Of a stretch of 64,000 nt of DNA, positions 34,627 through 46,514 are shown piece after piece (positions within the stretch are counted from its first letter, which is position 1; each line of letters starts with the position of its first letter). Source of the stretch: Perkinsus olseni. Lineage: Eukaryota; Perkinsozoa; Perkinsida; Perkinsidae. The stretch is from positions 1 through 64,000 of the forward strand of contig JABANP010000205.1 of the NCBI GenBank assembly GCA_013115135.1, given 5' to 3'. The notes below the pieces were generated by a model. The model did no database searches. It was not told where the DNA came from and worked only from the letters and a program-made list of their open reading frames with translations. Made by a program: the position numbers and the translations under genes.

Positions 34627-37600
34627 TCAAAATTTATCAGTCGTGAGAACCACAGTAGTCACACTTCGTTGTTCGACATCTTTCAGCGCAATGGTCGAGT
34701 AGCGTCCACCGCCGAGGTCTAGTTCGATAAGTAGCTCAGCAACGGTCGCGTTACTCTCATGGCGATCATCACATAGGACCTGAACCCAGAACAGTGGAGA
34801 GAAGCGCTCCTGGAACATTCCTACCACAATGACGATTTCAGTTCTCGACGGGTTTATCGCTGCCATTGCCTCAATCCCAGCTGGGAATGTACCATCAGCT
34901 TGCTGGCCTGGGCTGATGACGTTGAGTGACGTCAAGACGGAGTAACCCGGTTTGAAATATTTAGTTATTTGCCCAAACGTATAATAAGGCGTGTTCAACT
35001 GAATACGATGGGATGGTGAGGCCTCTGGTGAGCATGACACCAATGGATGCGCAACACAACGCTAGACTAGATTGACTCACCCTTATTGTGCCGTTGTCAA
35101 GGATTGTTACGAGGTCTCTATCCTGAACAGGCGAAATATCCAAGAAAACTACCCATCACCATGGTCGACCGGATCCACATGAAACACTTTCACGAGCAAA
35201 CCAAGGCAATCGATCGCGGTGAGAAACTCCATCGTACACAAACCCGACGACTCACCCCAGCCATGCTCCAATCCATGAACACAGTGGACCCTCCATGAAC
35301 AAAGTCAACTATCGTGCCGTGAACATAATGCATCGCTCGATCCCAGTCTGTGATGTACTCCAGCTGTACTGATGGATCCGAGTTGGCTGAGAAGTTTGTC
35401 ATCACCACTGTCTGCATAACGCAATTGAACTGTGCCTCCACTATCGTCATTATACTAGCGTCTCATTATCAACTATTGTCCTCGTCTCACTATCAACTAT
35501 TGTCCTCGTCTCATTATCAACTATTGTCCTCGTCTCATTATCAACTATTGTCCTCGTCTCATTATCAACTATTGTCCTCGTCTCATTATCAACTATTGTC
35601 CTCGTCTCATTATCAACTATTGTCCTCGTCTCATTGTTGCCTCCAATTCTTTCAACTACTCGGCACAATCAACCGGTTTTACCTCGCTCACTACCAGCCC
35701 ATGCCAACTATGCTCCGTACTACTACCACTACGAGATAGTGAATATCGCATACAGGATCGAAAGGTTAACTCACTCGCTTCGGTGCTGATGAGAAGATAC
35801 TGGTCGAGATACTTTTCCTTATAGTCCTTCAACGCCGCGTACTGGTCGAATGTATACCAGTGGACTGCGGCGCCGTCCACAAACCTGACAGAGGGCCTCG
35901 GCGCCCATCGTTAATGCACCGCCGCTCTGAGACTACTCAGCAGCAACTTCATCCTCGAGGATCAGCTTCGCCACGTCTCGGGAGGAAGGTTTTAACATCA
36001 TCATTGAAGAACAGTTTGGTGCTTCTATTAGCTGCCTTCATAGCGGGGCCGAGGTGATCCCGAATGAAGGCAAGTTGGGCCTCGGGCTCAAAGACACAAG
36101 TCGCCCAGCTTTTCGTAAAGTAGTTCCTGGAGGAGAATGCTTCTCCTGGCCTCGAAGGACAGTCGCCCTACTGCGGCTCATTCTGCTGCGTGATGGCCCA
36201 TATTGGCACTCCAAGCCTCTCGTAAGCCTCGACCTGAGTGGAGCTGAAGAAGGTAGCCAATGATCGCTACCTACCCATGTAACAAGATACTTAGCCCACA
36301 CCTTGTGGTATCTTAGATCCCTCTTGAGGCATGGATTCGGACTGCCATTCATACTGTGGTCGCCGAGTTTCATCCACGACGGCGGTGACCAAGCACTGCC
36401 TAGCACAGACAGCAACTCGTCACAGGTTGGCTGGCCCACCACACCCAACCTTACCAAGTATCTTAACGTCCTTCTTCTTTTTGAGTATCTCCTCTAACAT
36501 CTCCATCTTCCCGTTCTCCCTATCACCAGTGAGGTTATAATCAAAGTGCTCGAGCTCGAAATCATCGGGAACTTCCGCAAAGACATAACCATCAACCGTC
36601 GCATGTATCGGCACCCGTAACATGTTGTAATCAAGACCGGCAGGATCGAAGTATCTGGTAGGCGTACGTCTCATTGGCTCGGATACCAGACGGACCCCGT
36701 TAGGGTAGGGGAGAACACCCAAAGCCTACCAGATCAGGTACCCAGGCTAGCGTAAGGGACAGCCATACGAGGAATCATGGAATGGGAGAGTCAATTGTGA
36801 GTCATGCCCTCACAAAGCCTCTCCATTGACGGTGGGCGTCAACAAGCAGCAAGACGTCATCGAAGTGTGGTCTACTACTACTCACACTCAGTACCACCGT
36901 CCCCATTCCTCAGAGAGCGCTACTTACACATCAGCAACTTTCTTTATATTTTCTCCTCGCACATTCAGATACGAGAACACTTGCTCCGGTATCGCCCCTC
37001 CGAAACCAATGATCGGCCATGGGTTCACTGAATCTGCCCAGACGTCTGCACTGTCTACGAAACACAATCGAGCTGTGCTCATACTAGCTTCGCGTCACAA
37101 CTACTCCACTTTCTATCTGTCCTATCTCGTTCACTATGAGCCCAATCAAGTTATGTTGTGTTCTACAACTACACCTACTTCAACGAGACAGTGTACGTCA
37201 AATTCTCTAATCCTCACGAAAGTCGACAGCCGCTCAGCACTGTAGCACTCAGCTCAGCTCACACCGTTCCGCTGTAGAGCGGTGGAAGCTGAAGGCTTCA
37301 AATATGGTCAGATCGAACAAGCGTACCCGTCGCCAACGTGACTTGTGGGCTCCTCGCACGTCCTGCGGATACTTCAACATCGACATTTGCCCATCTCTTC
37401 CCACTAGCTGCTGTGGTGACTCTGAGGACCTCAGAGTGAGGTTGGAATCATAACAAAGGATACCGGACTTAGTTAGGCAGCGACATTTGTTCTCATCAAG
37501 ATGGATGGTATCAACCGATCCCCAACGGTAGTCCGAACAACAGGAGGACTACAAGTTCCCTGCAACTCTTCGCTCTTCCGGGAATTTCTCGGTAGGAAAC

Positions 37601-37927
37601 ACTGCTCAGAGAGGAACGACCGTGGTTCCTCCCCCGTCTTTGCTATAATGCTGAACGCCTCCCATACTCAGTACCATCAGGCTTAGAACTCGCGGCATGA
37701 GGATAAGTCCCCACTCAGTTGCTATTCCCAATCGCGGCTCCACCCGATAAGGAGCCCGCAGCTTCTACTATCTCCATCCTAGCCCAAACTCACCCTTTCG
37801 CAGTGATACTAGGGGACCCCGGCCTTCCATCTTCCCCGTCCTCCCCATCCTTCCCGTGACCACAGCCAGTGAAGACTAGAAGGCCCCAACGACCGAGGAG
37901 AACGATGTAGACCAGCAACCCGGTCAT
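34627..37927 (-). CDS. GH30 glucosylceramidase-like hydrolase, copy 2, probable frameshift
   Basis: Same architecture as copy 1: signal peptide MTGLLVYIVLLGRWGLLVF at 37,927, SGKRWANVDVEVSAGRARG (about 37,390), YFDPAGLDYNMLRVPIHATV (about 36,640), SAWSPPSWMKLGDHSMNGS (about 36,390), QQNEPQ acid/base (about 36,180), HWYTFDQYAALKDYKEKYL and LISTEAS nucleophile (about 35,800), TDWDRAMHYVHGTIVDF (about 35,350), 3' end nearly identical to copy 1, TGA at 34,629-34,627. In the exon that reads FLPDVAKLILEDEV in the sisters, copy 2 has one extra base (about 35,977-35,981), so the frame breaks unless this is a sequencing error or an altered splice. An intron between the nucleophile and TDWDRAM exons holds a 24-bp minisatellite. 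I see it as a recent pseudogene or a nearly intact gene. Confidence 0.75.
35461..35640. repeat. 24-bp minisatellite, seven full copies
   Basis: The unit is TCTCATTATCAACTATTGTC plus CTCG. Copies start every 24 bp from 35,461 to 35,605, then a partial unit follows. One copy has TCTCAC in place of TCTCAT. It lies in an intron of GH30 copy 2. The unit length is a multiple of three, which makes both strands open, but the neighbouring exons place it outside the coding sequence. Confidence 0.95.
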
Positions 37928-38525
37928 TGGACGATTAAAATTGATACACCTTGGATCGAAACAAAGAGGTGACATCGATACATGAATCAACAGAGTGTCC
38001 GACTATGTCAAGCGAATTCAGCAGAGTACGGTAGCAAGGCTGAGGCTGGCGTCATGTACGCGTTTACCGGAGACACCAGCACACAATCCCTGCTCTTAAG
38101 CTTGATGTTTGGCTAGCTGTTCAACTTGGCTTTTTTTCTTGTATTGAAATTGCTGAATAACTATCTATCGTTGTGTTGACTATGGCTCCTAAGACCAAGG
38201 CCAATCAGTCACCCATCCAGGAGGGGGAAGTTAGAACACAACTCAGCACTGAAGGTGATGCGCAGGAGAGCCGAAGCTCCATTCGTGTAGTAAATAAAAT
38301 CGATGAGGACAAAAAAATATAACACCGAGAGCCGGTAGTTACCGCTGTACCTCCCGAGCCAGTAGTCCCAGCTTGAATGTGCCATGCTGATGGCCAACCA
38401 TGGGTACCATGCCGATGCTCTCAAGACAAAGTTCGACAAAAAGACACTCAAACATGCAAGTGCCAAGCGATAAGCGACATAAAGTCTCAGCTCCAAAAAG
38501 GTCAAGTGTAGCATTACGGTTTGAG
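37928..38525. other. Intergenic between GH30 copies 2 and 3
   Basis: It should contain the promoter of copy 2 and the 3' region of copy 3. No other gene was recognised. Confidence 0.5.
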
Positions 38526-41500
38526 TCAAAACTTCCCTGTGACGACGACTGTAGATACGCTACGGTTTTCCACGTCATCAAGGGTCACGGTGACGTGCTG
38601 GCCGTTTCCCAGCTGAACGTCAATTTCGAAAGTCGAGTCCGTTGCCTCGCTCTCTTCATCTCTCACAACCTAACATAGCCTAAGATGAGCTCAAATCCAG
38701 CAGCTTCGAGAATCGGAGAGATTAGGCCCACCCAGTATCCTCACAAGAATAACAACTTCAGTCCTCTCAGGATTGATGGTGGCCATTGCCTCCAATCCCG
38801 CTGGGTGTACACCATCAGGAGCTTTTCCGGGATTCGGTACTTCCACCGAGGAGAGAACGTAGGAGCCTTTTTTCATATACCGAGTAACTTGGCCGAAAGT
38901 GTAGTAGGTTTCTCGTGCCTGGTCGAACACGCCATCTTAGCGTCTAACGCGCACCTCTGTACTCACTCCGAAAGTTCCGTTATCCAGAACATACACATTT
39001 TCATTGCCACCAGCACCCTGAAGGAAGAGGTCTATAAAATCCGCTGCTTCAAGTTCGGATCACATTACCCCGAGCATGCTGTAGTCGACGAAGGCTCTCG
39101 AGCCGCCATGCACGAAGTCCACAATCACACTGTGAGGGAATCTAAGGGCACGTTCCCAAGGCGTGTTGAAGTCGGGCTCGATGGTCGTAGCTGACCAGAC
39201 CGAGAGTAAACAAAGGAGCGGTACTATTGCCATTTACCAGCCTCAGTAGTCATCAACGAGTACTTGCTCAGATACTTTTCCTTGTACTCTTGTAAGGCCT
39301 GGTACTGGTCATGCAAGTACCAGTGTATCCCAGCACCATGGACGTACCTGAGGAGCATACTACAAGGAGCGGTTCTAAACACGATGGTGGGGTGGGTGAT
39401 AGAAAGATTTCACAGAGCGAGCATTGGTGGCAGTGGGCTGGCTCGGAGGCACGGGATCTCCTGCAGACTTAATATGGCCGAAACAATGGTAGAAGCCAAG
39501 CAGCAGTAGTACGGCCGGTAGTGGTGCAAGTATATAACAGTGGGAATCAGTAGTACTTTATGCAGTCCGGTTAGTAAAAAGTTCGAAGACTATCGGCTAG
39601 GTTTTGCTATTGTGGTTGGAGGCATCCCGAAGAACACTCTTCCCAATGGTGTCCACGGCGATAGCTCATTCGACGTGTATAGCAAAAAGTGAGCTGAGAA
39701 ACTTTCCCGTTAGAATCTACATTCCCCTCCGTAAATTGGAGCGACGCATATCGCCGCTATCATCCTCTCGGGATTATCCCCAAGGATTCTTAGCCGTACT
39801 GGCGTCTCAAATTTACGGAGAGGCATTAATGTGGGCGGAAAATTTCCTCAGCGAAGAATTTTCCCTTAATCACGTTGAATGACCAATCGCCGTTGACACC
39901 ACCGGAAAGACCAATGAATTCGCTACCGGTCGATGTCCACTAAGGCGCCGTGGGCCATAACTGCACCGACACAATTGTCCCCGTACAATTCTCCCGCTGC
40001 ACGACGACTCAGTAATTTTTTTTAAGATTTAGAGAACAGAAAGCCGCCTCACTCCCAACAAGCTAGAAGAGCGGCAGGCCATACCCAGCTGCAACCTCGT
40101 CTTCGAGGATCAGCTTCGCCACATCTGGGAGGAAGTTCTTGTCGTCGTCATTGAAGAACAGTTTGGTGCTTTTATTAGCGGCCTTCATAGCGGGGCCGAG
40201 GTGATCCCGAATGAAGGCAAGTTGGGCCTCGGGCTCGAAGACACAAGTCGCCCAGTTCTGTGTGAAGTAGTTCCTGCAGGAGAATGCTCCTCCTGGACTC
40301 AAAGGACCGAAGTCGCCCTACTGCGGCTCATTCTGCTGCGTGATGGCCCATATTGGCACTCCAAGCCTCTCGTATGCGTCGACCTGAGTGGAGCTGAACA
40401 GGGTAGCCAATGATCGCTACCTACCCATGTAACAAGATACTTAGCCCACACCTCGTGGTATCTTGGATCCCTCTTGAGGCATGGATTCGGACTGCCATTC
40501 ATACTGTGATTGCCGAGTTTCATCCACGACGGCGGCGACCATGCACTGCCTGAGACAGAAGCGCTCTCATAACGAGTACTGCCTCCCAGCTATACCTCAC
40601 CTATTATCGTGAGATCCGGCACCATTTCCTGAACTTTCTTAACGGTCTGGAACTTGTAATTCTCGCGATCTCCCGTGACATTATAATCGAAGTGCTCTAA
40701 ATTGAAGTCGCCCGGCACATCAGCGAACGTATAATCATCAAAAGTCGTATGAATACAAAGCCGCAGGAAATTGTATCTGGCTCCGTCATCACCGAAGTAC
40801 CTGCGGATGAGTAATCATGAAAGACGATGCGTCATTCACATTGCTCTAGAGTAAGTCTTCGATAAGTCTTCGAGACAAAGCAGCGGAGCTTGCGCAACGT
40901 ACAAAGTGTATTTCGGTTAGCCCAACTGTCAACTACCCAACTTTAAGAAAACGTGCTGAATCACTTGAACGCCGACGATTAGCAATATGAATGCGACGTC
41001 GACCCAACGCTTCAAGCGCTTACACTGTCGCGTCCACCCAGTCACACACGGATGCCTACTGTCTCCATAGCGAGATATAGCCTAGCGACGATCCCCAATG
41101 TCATTATTCTTCTTCTAAGCAACAGTCATCTTTCCCTTTATCATTGTGCCCTGTGCGCTCGTGTGTTGTTACACTCTGCAGGGACAGCGACAATACGTAA
41201 ATGTAAATCTCATCGCTTTTCTGTGATAGAGTCCAATCGAATGCTCCTGCACTTACATGTCAAAAAAGGGTTGCCGCTGCTCCTCACTAAGACTCAAGTT
41301 TCCCATAGTCCACCCGGGCATTTCAGGGACGCTACCACCGAAGCCTATAATCGGCCAATCGTCCACTGCATCTGTGAACACAAAACTGTCGACACCTTCG
41401 TAACAGCTGAGCCACTCACCGGTTTTAACCTTCACCTTAGGCGAGCCAGCCGCCCCTCCCGAGACGCGCGCTGCCATTGGAGACCATTTCTTTCCGGTCG

Positions 41501-41722
41501 GCGTGGTAGTGAACCTGAGACATTTCTCACCAGGTGACAGAACCGTCAAGTGGCGATGGCTTCAACTCACCCTTGAGCTCGCATGTCACCGGGCGAGGAG
41601 GTGGGATTTTCTGGTGCCTTAGTAGTGTTCTTCGAAGAGCTACTGCATCCCGAGAGAAGCAGTAATAGGCAGACGCTAGTCAGGGCAGCTGCAAGGTGAA
41701 CGATGACAGATCGCAGCGTCAT
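38526..41722 (-). CDS. GH30 glucosylceramidase-like hydrolase, copy 3
   Basis: The start MTLRSVIVHLAAAL at 41,722 opens a signal peptide (LTSVCLLLLLSGC) and a Ser/Thr/Pro linker. Landmarks: SGGAAGSPKVKVKTGEW, WPIIGFGGSVPEMPGW (about 41,350-41,300), FDLEHFDYNVTG-type strand (about 40,700), SPPSWMKLGNHSMNGS (about 40,500), WAITQQNEPQ (about 40,330), AFIRDHLGPAMKAANKSTK (about 40,200), HGAGIHWYLHDQYQALQEY and LMTTEAGKW with the nucleophile Glu (about 39,330-39,240), YTFGQVTRYMKKGSYVLSSV (about 38,900), EVVILV, then the last exon VRDEESEATDSTFEIDVQLG and TGKF with TGA at 38,528-38,526. It is the most diverged of the three, with a longer N-terminal part. All exons are open. Confidence 0.86.
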
Positions 41723-42962
41723 AGATACTATAAAATCACCAAGATGCTCTGTAAGGTTCGAGAAAGTCCGGCAACTGTGCTGATCTCGGGCCAACCGGTC
41801 TACAGCGAACAACTAGCGCCAATTCCAGACACTAAATTTATCATCATCAGGGGTCAAGCTAAGATTCTCTTTTTGCACGCGTGCGCAAAGGAGCCAGTAT
41901 ACCTTAGACAAGCAGAGGTGAGGTCCAGCCCGTTCAGTGAAGTCCCATCATCACGCACATCACTACCGGCCTTCTCGTTCTACAAAGCGCGTTAGCGACA
42001 AACACAGGTTGCGAGAATCCCTCACCTGGCCGCTGAGACCACCTCTGAACGGAGAGAGCATTATCCGGTCTCGAGCCACCACCACAAACACTAAGGCCTC
42101 GACACTCGGCGATCCAAGGCTGATAAATCTACTCGGGCGCAGAATGCCATCAAAAGGAGTTCGACTCGTACCGTGAGCGTGACCGCACACCGGGTGATCT
42201 GACGATTTCAATTTGGAAATTTCAAATAAGTAACCAGCCCGCCTCTCAAGCCGCACGCGTGCGCATGGACCAACCAGTGACGCCGAATGAGACCCGAACG
42301 CGTACACGAGACTTCGGATACCTACACTGTTGTATTCTTCTTACTCGTACGTGTAACACAAGGCCAAAGGGAGCTTGTGAGATGGATCTTATGAAAGAGC
42401 TATTGCCCAGACTACTCTGCACGCATAAACATAGACGGAGCGTGACACTACACTCTGAATTACAATTTTACACTGACGTTGCTAGAATGTTGTATTAATG
42501 ACGCCTGGAATTTCGAACCAGACTGTTGTAGCCTTCTCACTCATACGTGGAACACCGGGACCTTGTGAGAACGATCTTATGAGAGCCGATGCCCAGACCA
42601 CGATGCCTGCATAAACACAGAAGGAGCGTAACACAGATTCCACCCTGTATCATTTTGAGGCTGGTCAAAGGTCCCTTGACTAAAGTTGGACAGAATCTCA
42701 TAATTCCACTGTCCATATCCCTCTGGCGTTCCCACTTATTAGAGAATCTTTATTATGATTATCCGGTACCTTCACTTCGCCACGCCGACCTCTCTGACGC
42801 ATACCATTCAGCACATTCCCGGCGGGCAGCTTCATCCGTGCCAAAGCAACGGGAAGCTCGACACCTGACTACTACCAGACTCCACTAAAAACTCAACCTC
42901 AACATTGCCGCATGAAAACTGATAGAACCGGTAGAGAACAAGAAGGACTTCAATCGACTTGC
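41723..42962. other. Spacer with an imperfect duplication
   Basis: No gene recognised. Segments at about 42,325-42,480 and 42,520-42,640 share ACTGTTGTA, TCTTATGA, ATGCCCAGAC/TTGCCCAGAC, GCATAAACA and GGAGCGT in the same order, an old direct duplication with an offset near 190-195 bp. Confidence 0.55.
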
Positions 42963-44474
42963 TCAAAGTCTGAAAACCGCAGTAGTATCATGGGTCAACG
43001 GCGCGAACATCTCCGGTTCTTTCGCCACAAAGTTCTTAACGTAAATTGGCTCACCGAATCGGTGACTACACAACTTTAGAAAATCATTCGTATGGAAGGT
43101 CCATGGTCCCCAAAGATTCGCCTCGTAGCCGTTGGGATTGATGCCCTCACTGAAAATAAAGTACTTAGGCTGCAACCGACGGATTTTATCAAAAAACTCG
43201 TCGTAGTCCGCCGGCGGGACGTGATTAAGGCATTGCTTGCAGAGGACGATGTCGAGCGCTGGGTTACCAGGGAAGGACGTAGTCGTAACCCTCGACGAGT
43301 TGGACCTACGAGAAAAAGGCAGGGAATGGTACTCGTCGCCGAGCTGCAACGTCAACAACGGTGAAGCAACAGCAATAGAGATGGGACGTCGCTCTTTCGT
43401 GAAGTAGCCCTCAGCATCAATTTCGGAGTCAATTTTTTACACGTAAAATGTGCAAAAAGCGGGAGTGGTTTTGAAATTAATTTCACTGAAGTTTCAGAAC
43501 TCCTCTATTGAGCACCACCTTTGTGTCACCACCGGTAAGCAAGCGTTGAGGAATTGCAAGAATTCAAGATCGTGTCTCTAGTCGCGTCATTGTAACCTCT
43601 GCCGACGCTATCTGAGATAGCCTATCTCAAGGATCTCAGCCAAATCAAATGAGTCGAAAAAAGCAACACCATGAAACCCTTAGGCTCTCGACATTCTCCC
43701 GTCACGGAAGTCCCGTACCCATGATGTAACAAAAATAAATATCACGGAACTCTCAGTTTAAACCAATCGTCTCAAATTCAACCGCAATCAAGACTGTCGA
43801 ATGACCATCGTTGAAAGTCTAGGATAAACTGTCTATCAGAAGGTATCTTCCTCCACTTTTTTCTCCTGATTCAAGCTATGAATGACCAGCTGCAATTTTT
43901 CTGCGTCAAAGAGTAGCATATCTTTCACATGCGGTAACGTGTACTGTAGGAGAGCAGCAGAGTCCTACATGAAAATCGTGATTTGCCTTGGCGATGGCGA
44001 CGCTCTTCTCGTTTAGATCAACGCCGTACAGGAAATCCGAGTTAGCTCCTTCCAGTCTGAGAACGTCGAGGATACTTCCCAGTGCCGCAACCGATCTCGA
44101 GTATCTTGACACAGCGAGCAAGACGGGAGTCAACCTTCCTCATCGAACGCAAGGATAACCGCAGGATACTCCGCTGAGGAACCGTACACGGAAGAAACTA
44201 CGCCAAACAAGCTCACCTTTGCTTCTTTCAGTGCCTTCCCACCCAGGTCCCTCAAAGCCTCCTCGATCGCCGGCATGATAACGTCTCTCACAGGCAACCC
44301 CATCATCTCCATGTGCTCGGCATCAGCATCTAATCACGGGAAATATCAGCAGGGGGAAGTAGCAGGCGATGCATCACCCTTGGCAAAGACGGCGGAGTGC
44401 TCAGCATAATCATCTCCAAACTCATTGGTCCACGATGCAGCTTTACCCTGACAATCCGCCCTGCTATCTGCCAT
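42963..44474 (-). CDS. S-adenosylmethionine-dependent methyltransferase
   Basis: A class I methyltransferase of unknown substrate. Start MADSRADCQGKAASWTNEFG at 44,474, then EHMEMMGLPVRDVIMPAIEE (about 44,320-44,250), the SAM-binding motif I ILEIGCGTG (about 44,100-44,075), FLYGVDLNEKSVAIAKANHD with the acidic residue that holds the ribose (about 44,030-43,965), then LDIVLCKQCLNHVPPADYDE (motif IV region, about 43,255-43,195), KYFIFSEGINPNGYEANLWG and the end DTTAVFRL with TGA at 42,965-42,963. The pattern W-x-EFGDDYAEHS before motif I is typical of bacterial-type sugar- or antibiotic-pathway methylases. One odd point: directly after GCGTG the frame shifts by one base (44,075-44,080) before ILDVLRLEG, so the locus may carry a frameshift or an assembly error. 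Confidence 0.72.
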
Positions 44475-44644
44475 TCTGAGAGGAACTAATACAACTGACA
44501 GAGAGCATCGATGCATAATCGACCTGAAAAACCCTCAACAACAGCAGCCTCGCAGCAAGTGTAACTCCAATCACCACGCTGTATGGAGGTTACGATCAGG
44601 TGAATGTATGGTATTATCAATCAGAGCAAAATGATCCGATCGGA

Positions 44645-46110
44645 TCATCGTGCGTCCGTAGGTGTGAGACCATGCGACGGAGTTCTACTAGAACTAGCAG
44701 CGCCACACAACGACGACGCTAGGCTCGGCAACGCTAGCTCTTCAATGGTGTCACCGAAGCTCATCTGGATTCCCCCGTGCCAACGCCGCTGGTCGCCACT
44801 ATCTCTAAGACAGGAAACCTCACCACCGTACGATTGATGAAAGACTAACACAACACATCATTCTCCACCATTCCGAATTGTGCCAGAGTCGACCTAAGAT
44901 ACGCTCATGCATTGGCATGTGGATCATCCCTTCACCCCGAAGGAGAACAACGCTCCGCCTTGCACAACCGAGCTAGCTGCTGCTTCGCTCCGCTCAAACT
45001 CCGCCAAATACGGCTCCAGCACAGCAGCATCACCAACACCCTCCCGCAATGACTCGCCAATATTTCCAGTGAGCGAAACGCGTATCTTTCCATGGCTCAC
45101 GTCCGAGCCGTCCAACGAAGCCTCTCGCGACAGCTGCTCCTTCCACTGCGGAGAACTCTCCGTCCATCCAACCGAACCATCATCACGCAGTCCGCCACCC
45201 CAAGAGTTCACACTGCCTCCCACAGAAGCAGCATCGGCCCGTTGAGGTAGCCCGGGCGTAGCGAAACCCGCGGCGCTGATGCTGCTCTCAGGGGTCGTAT
45301 CTTCAACCTTCATGCCAGCTCGCCCTCTATCCAGTACTTCGACAGACTCCTCGTTCTCCTCACTTCGTTGTGGCTTTTTTCGAGGCTTTCGAGTTTCCGA
45401 CCCCGCGACGTCCGAGCCCACCACATACGATGAAGAGGCCCTACTATCGCTCGCCCTTTCCGATGCCTCATACGCTGAGTCCAGCAGCTGCGACGGGCGC
45501 TCTGATCAACAGACAGAACGACTTCGATAGGCTCAGTCCGAAGGAGAGACAAGAAATTTAATGTTAAGCATTGATCAAACACTGTATGTGATGAGCAAAG
45601 AAGGTGTTCATTCTGTAATGAGCCAGCATCAACCTTGGATATGCCGAAAAATCAGCGGGAAATTCTCGCTCGCCCGGCTAAAAAAGTACTACCAAATTTT
45701 CTCCACTCCGCTTCATGTTTAGCTATTACTCTCTCCAGCGTGCTGGCCCTGACCGAGAAGTATCCAGGGTCGACCCTAGGCTACCTTACCGAGCTGCTGA
45801 CTTCCCAACCGGCAAGTCGCTCGATTGTTCACCTGAAACACAGACCGGAGCCACTTGCCCAATCTTGAACACTTGCATTTCCTCAACGACTTACTAGCAC
45901 TCGCCAGGCGTTCCTCCAAAGTCTTTACCATCCATGCTGGCAATGGCCGGCGGGCGTTGGTGTGGAAGTCTCCATTGGCCAAGACACCGTATTCCACTCG
46001 CCTGAGAAAACCTCCTCATGCGCTTCGCTCCGACGATCAGAAAGGGCACGAATTCTCTCCTTGCCGCGCCTCCGCACGACTGCTTCCACTAGCAACTCGA
46101 AAGCTCTACG
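44645..46110 (-). CDS. Unrecognised protein exons, Ser/Glu-rich
   Basis: The minus strand has a long open stretch at 44,924-45,424 rich in Ser, Glu and Gly (SEENEESVEVLDRGRAGMK, SGSVGGSVNS-like runs). Exon-like pieces follow upstream: LPAWMVKTLEERLASASKSL (about 45,950-45,890) and AFELLVEAVVRRRGKERIR (about 46,100-46,040). They probably belong to one gene whose 5' exons are at 46,515-48,722, but I could not prove the joins. No family recognised. Confidence 0.35.
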
Positions 46111-46514
46111 TCCTCCTCAATTTGCGCGAATTGTGGTATGAGAAACGCTTGAGTTGAACATGATGGCTGATAACGTGAAACGAGCGATCGATATTCTACT
46201 GATAACTCCATGGGAAGTGGAAAAGTCTACGAGTCCACCGTACCTCTTATCCCACATCAAACACGCTTCACAAAGGGCGTCCGTCCTCCACGGCCCTTCG
46301 AAGGCTGTAGACTGATCGCAAAAAACAGCCATTCGGAAGTAGCAGCCCACAAGAACGGCTCCCATAGAGAAAAAGCTGAGTTCGTGAGAATCGAAGAAAG
46401 AACTTCGACGTATCATCAACCCAGACTGTCCAAAAATCTACGACCGGATCCTGATTCTCATCAAGCTAGTTCATCCCAGCTCGCAACCCTCCACTCACTG
46501 CTGTTCCGCTCATA

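Noticed and set aside
35450..35739. Open frames with an eight-residue repeat (NETRTIVD or SSHYQLL)
   Set aside because: They come from the 24-bp minisatellite inside a GH30 intron; flanking exons use other positions.
41567..41812. Bacterial lipoprotein signal (LSGC) in GH30 copy 3
   Set aside because: The host is eukaryotic; this is better read as a normal signal peptide with a Cys after it.
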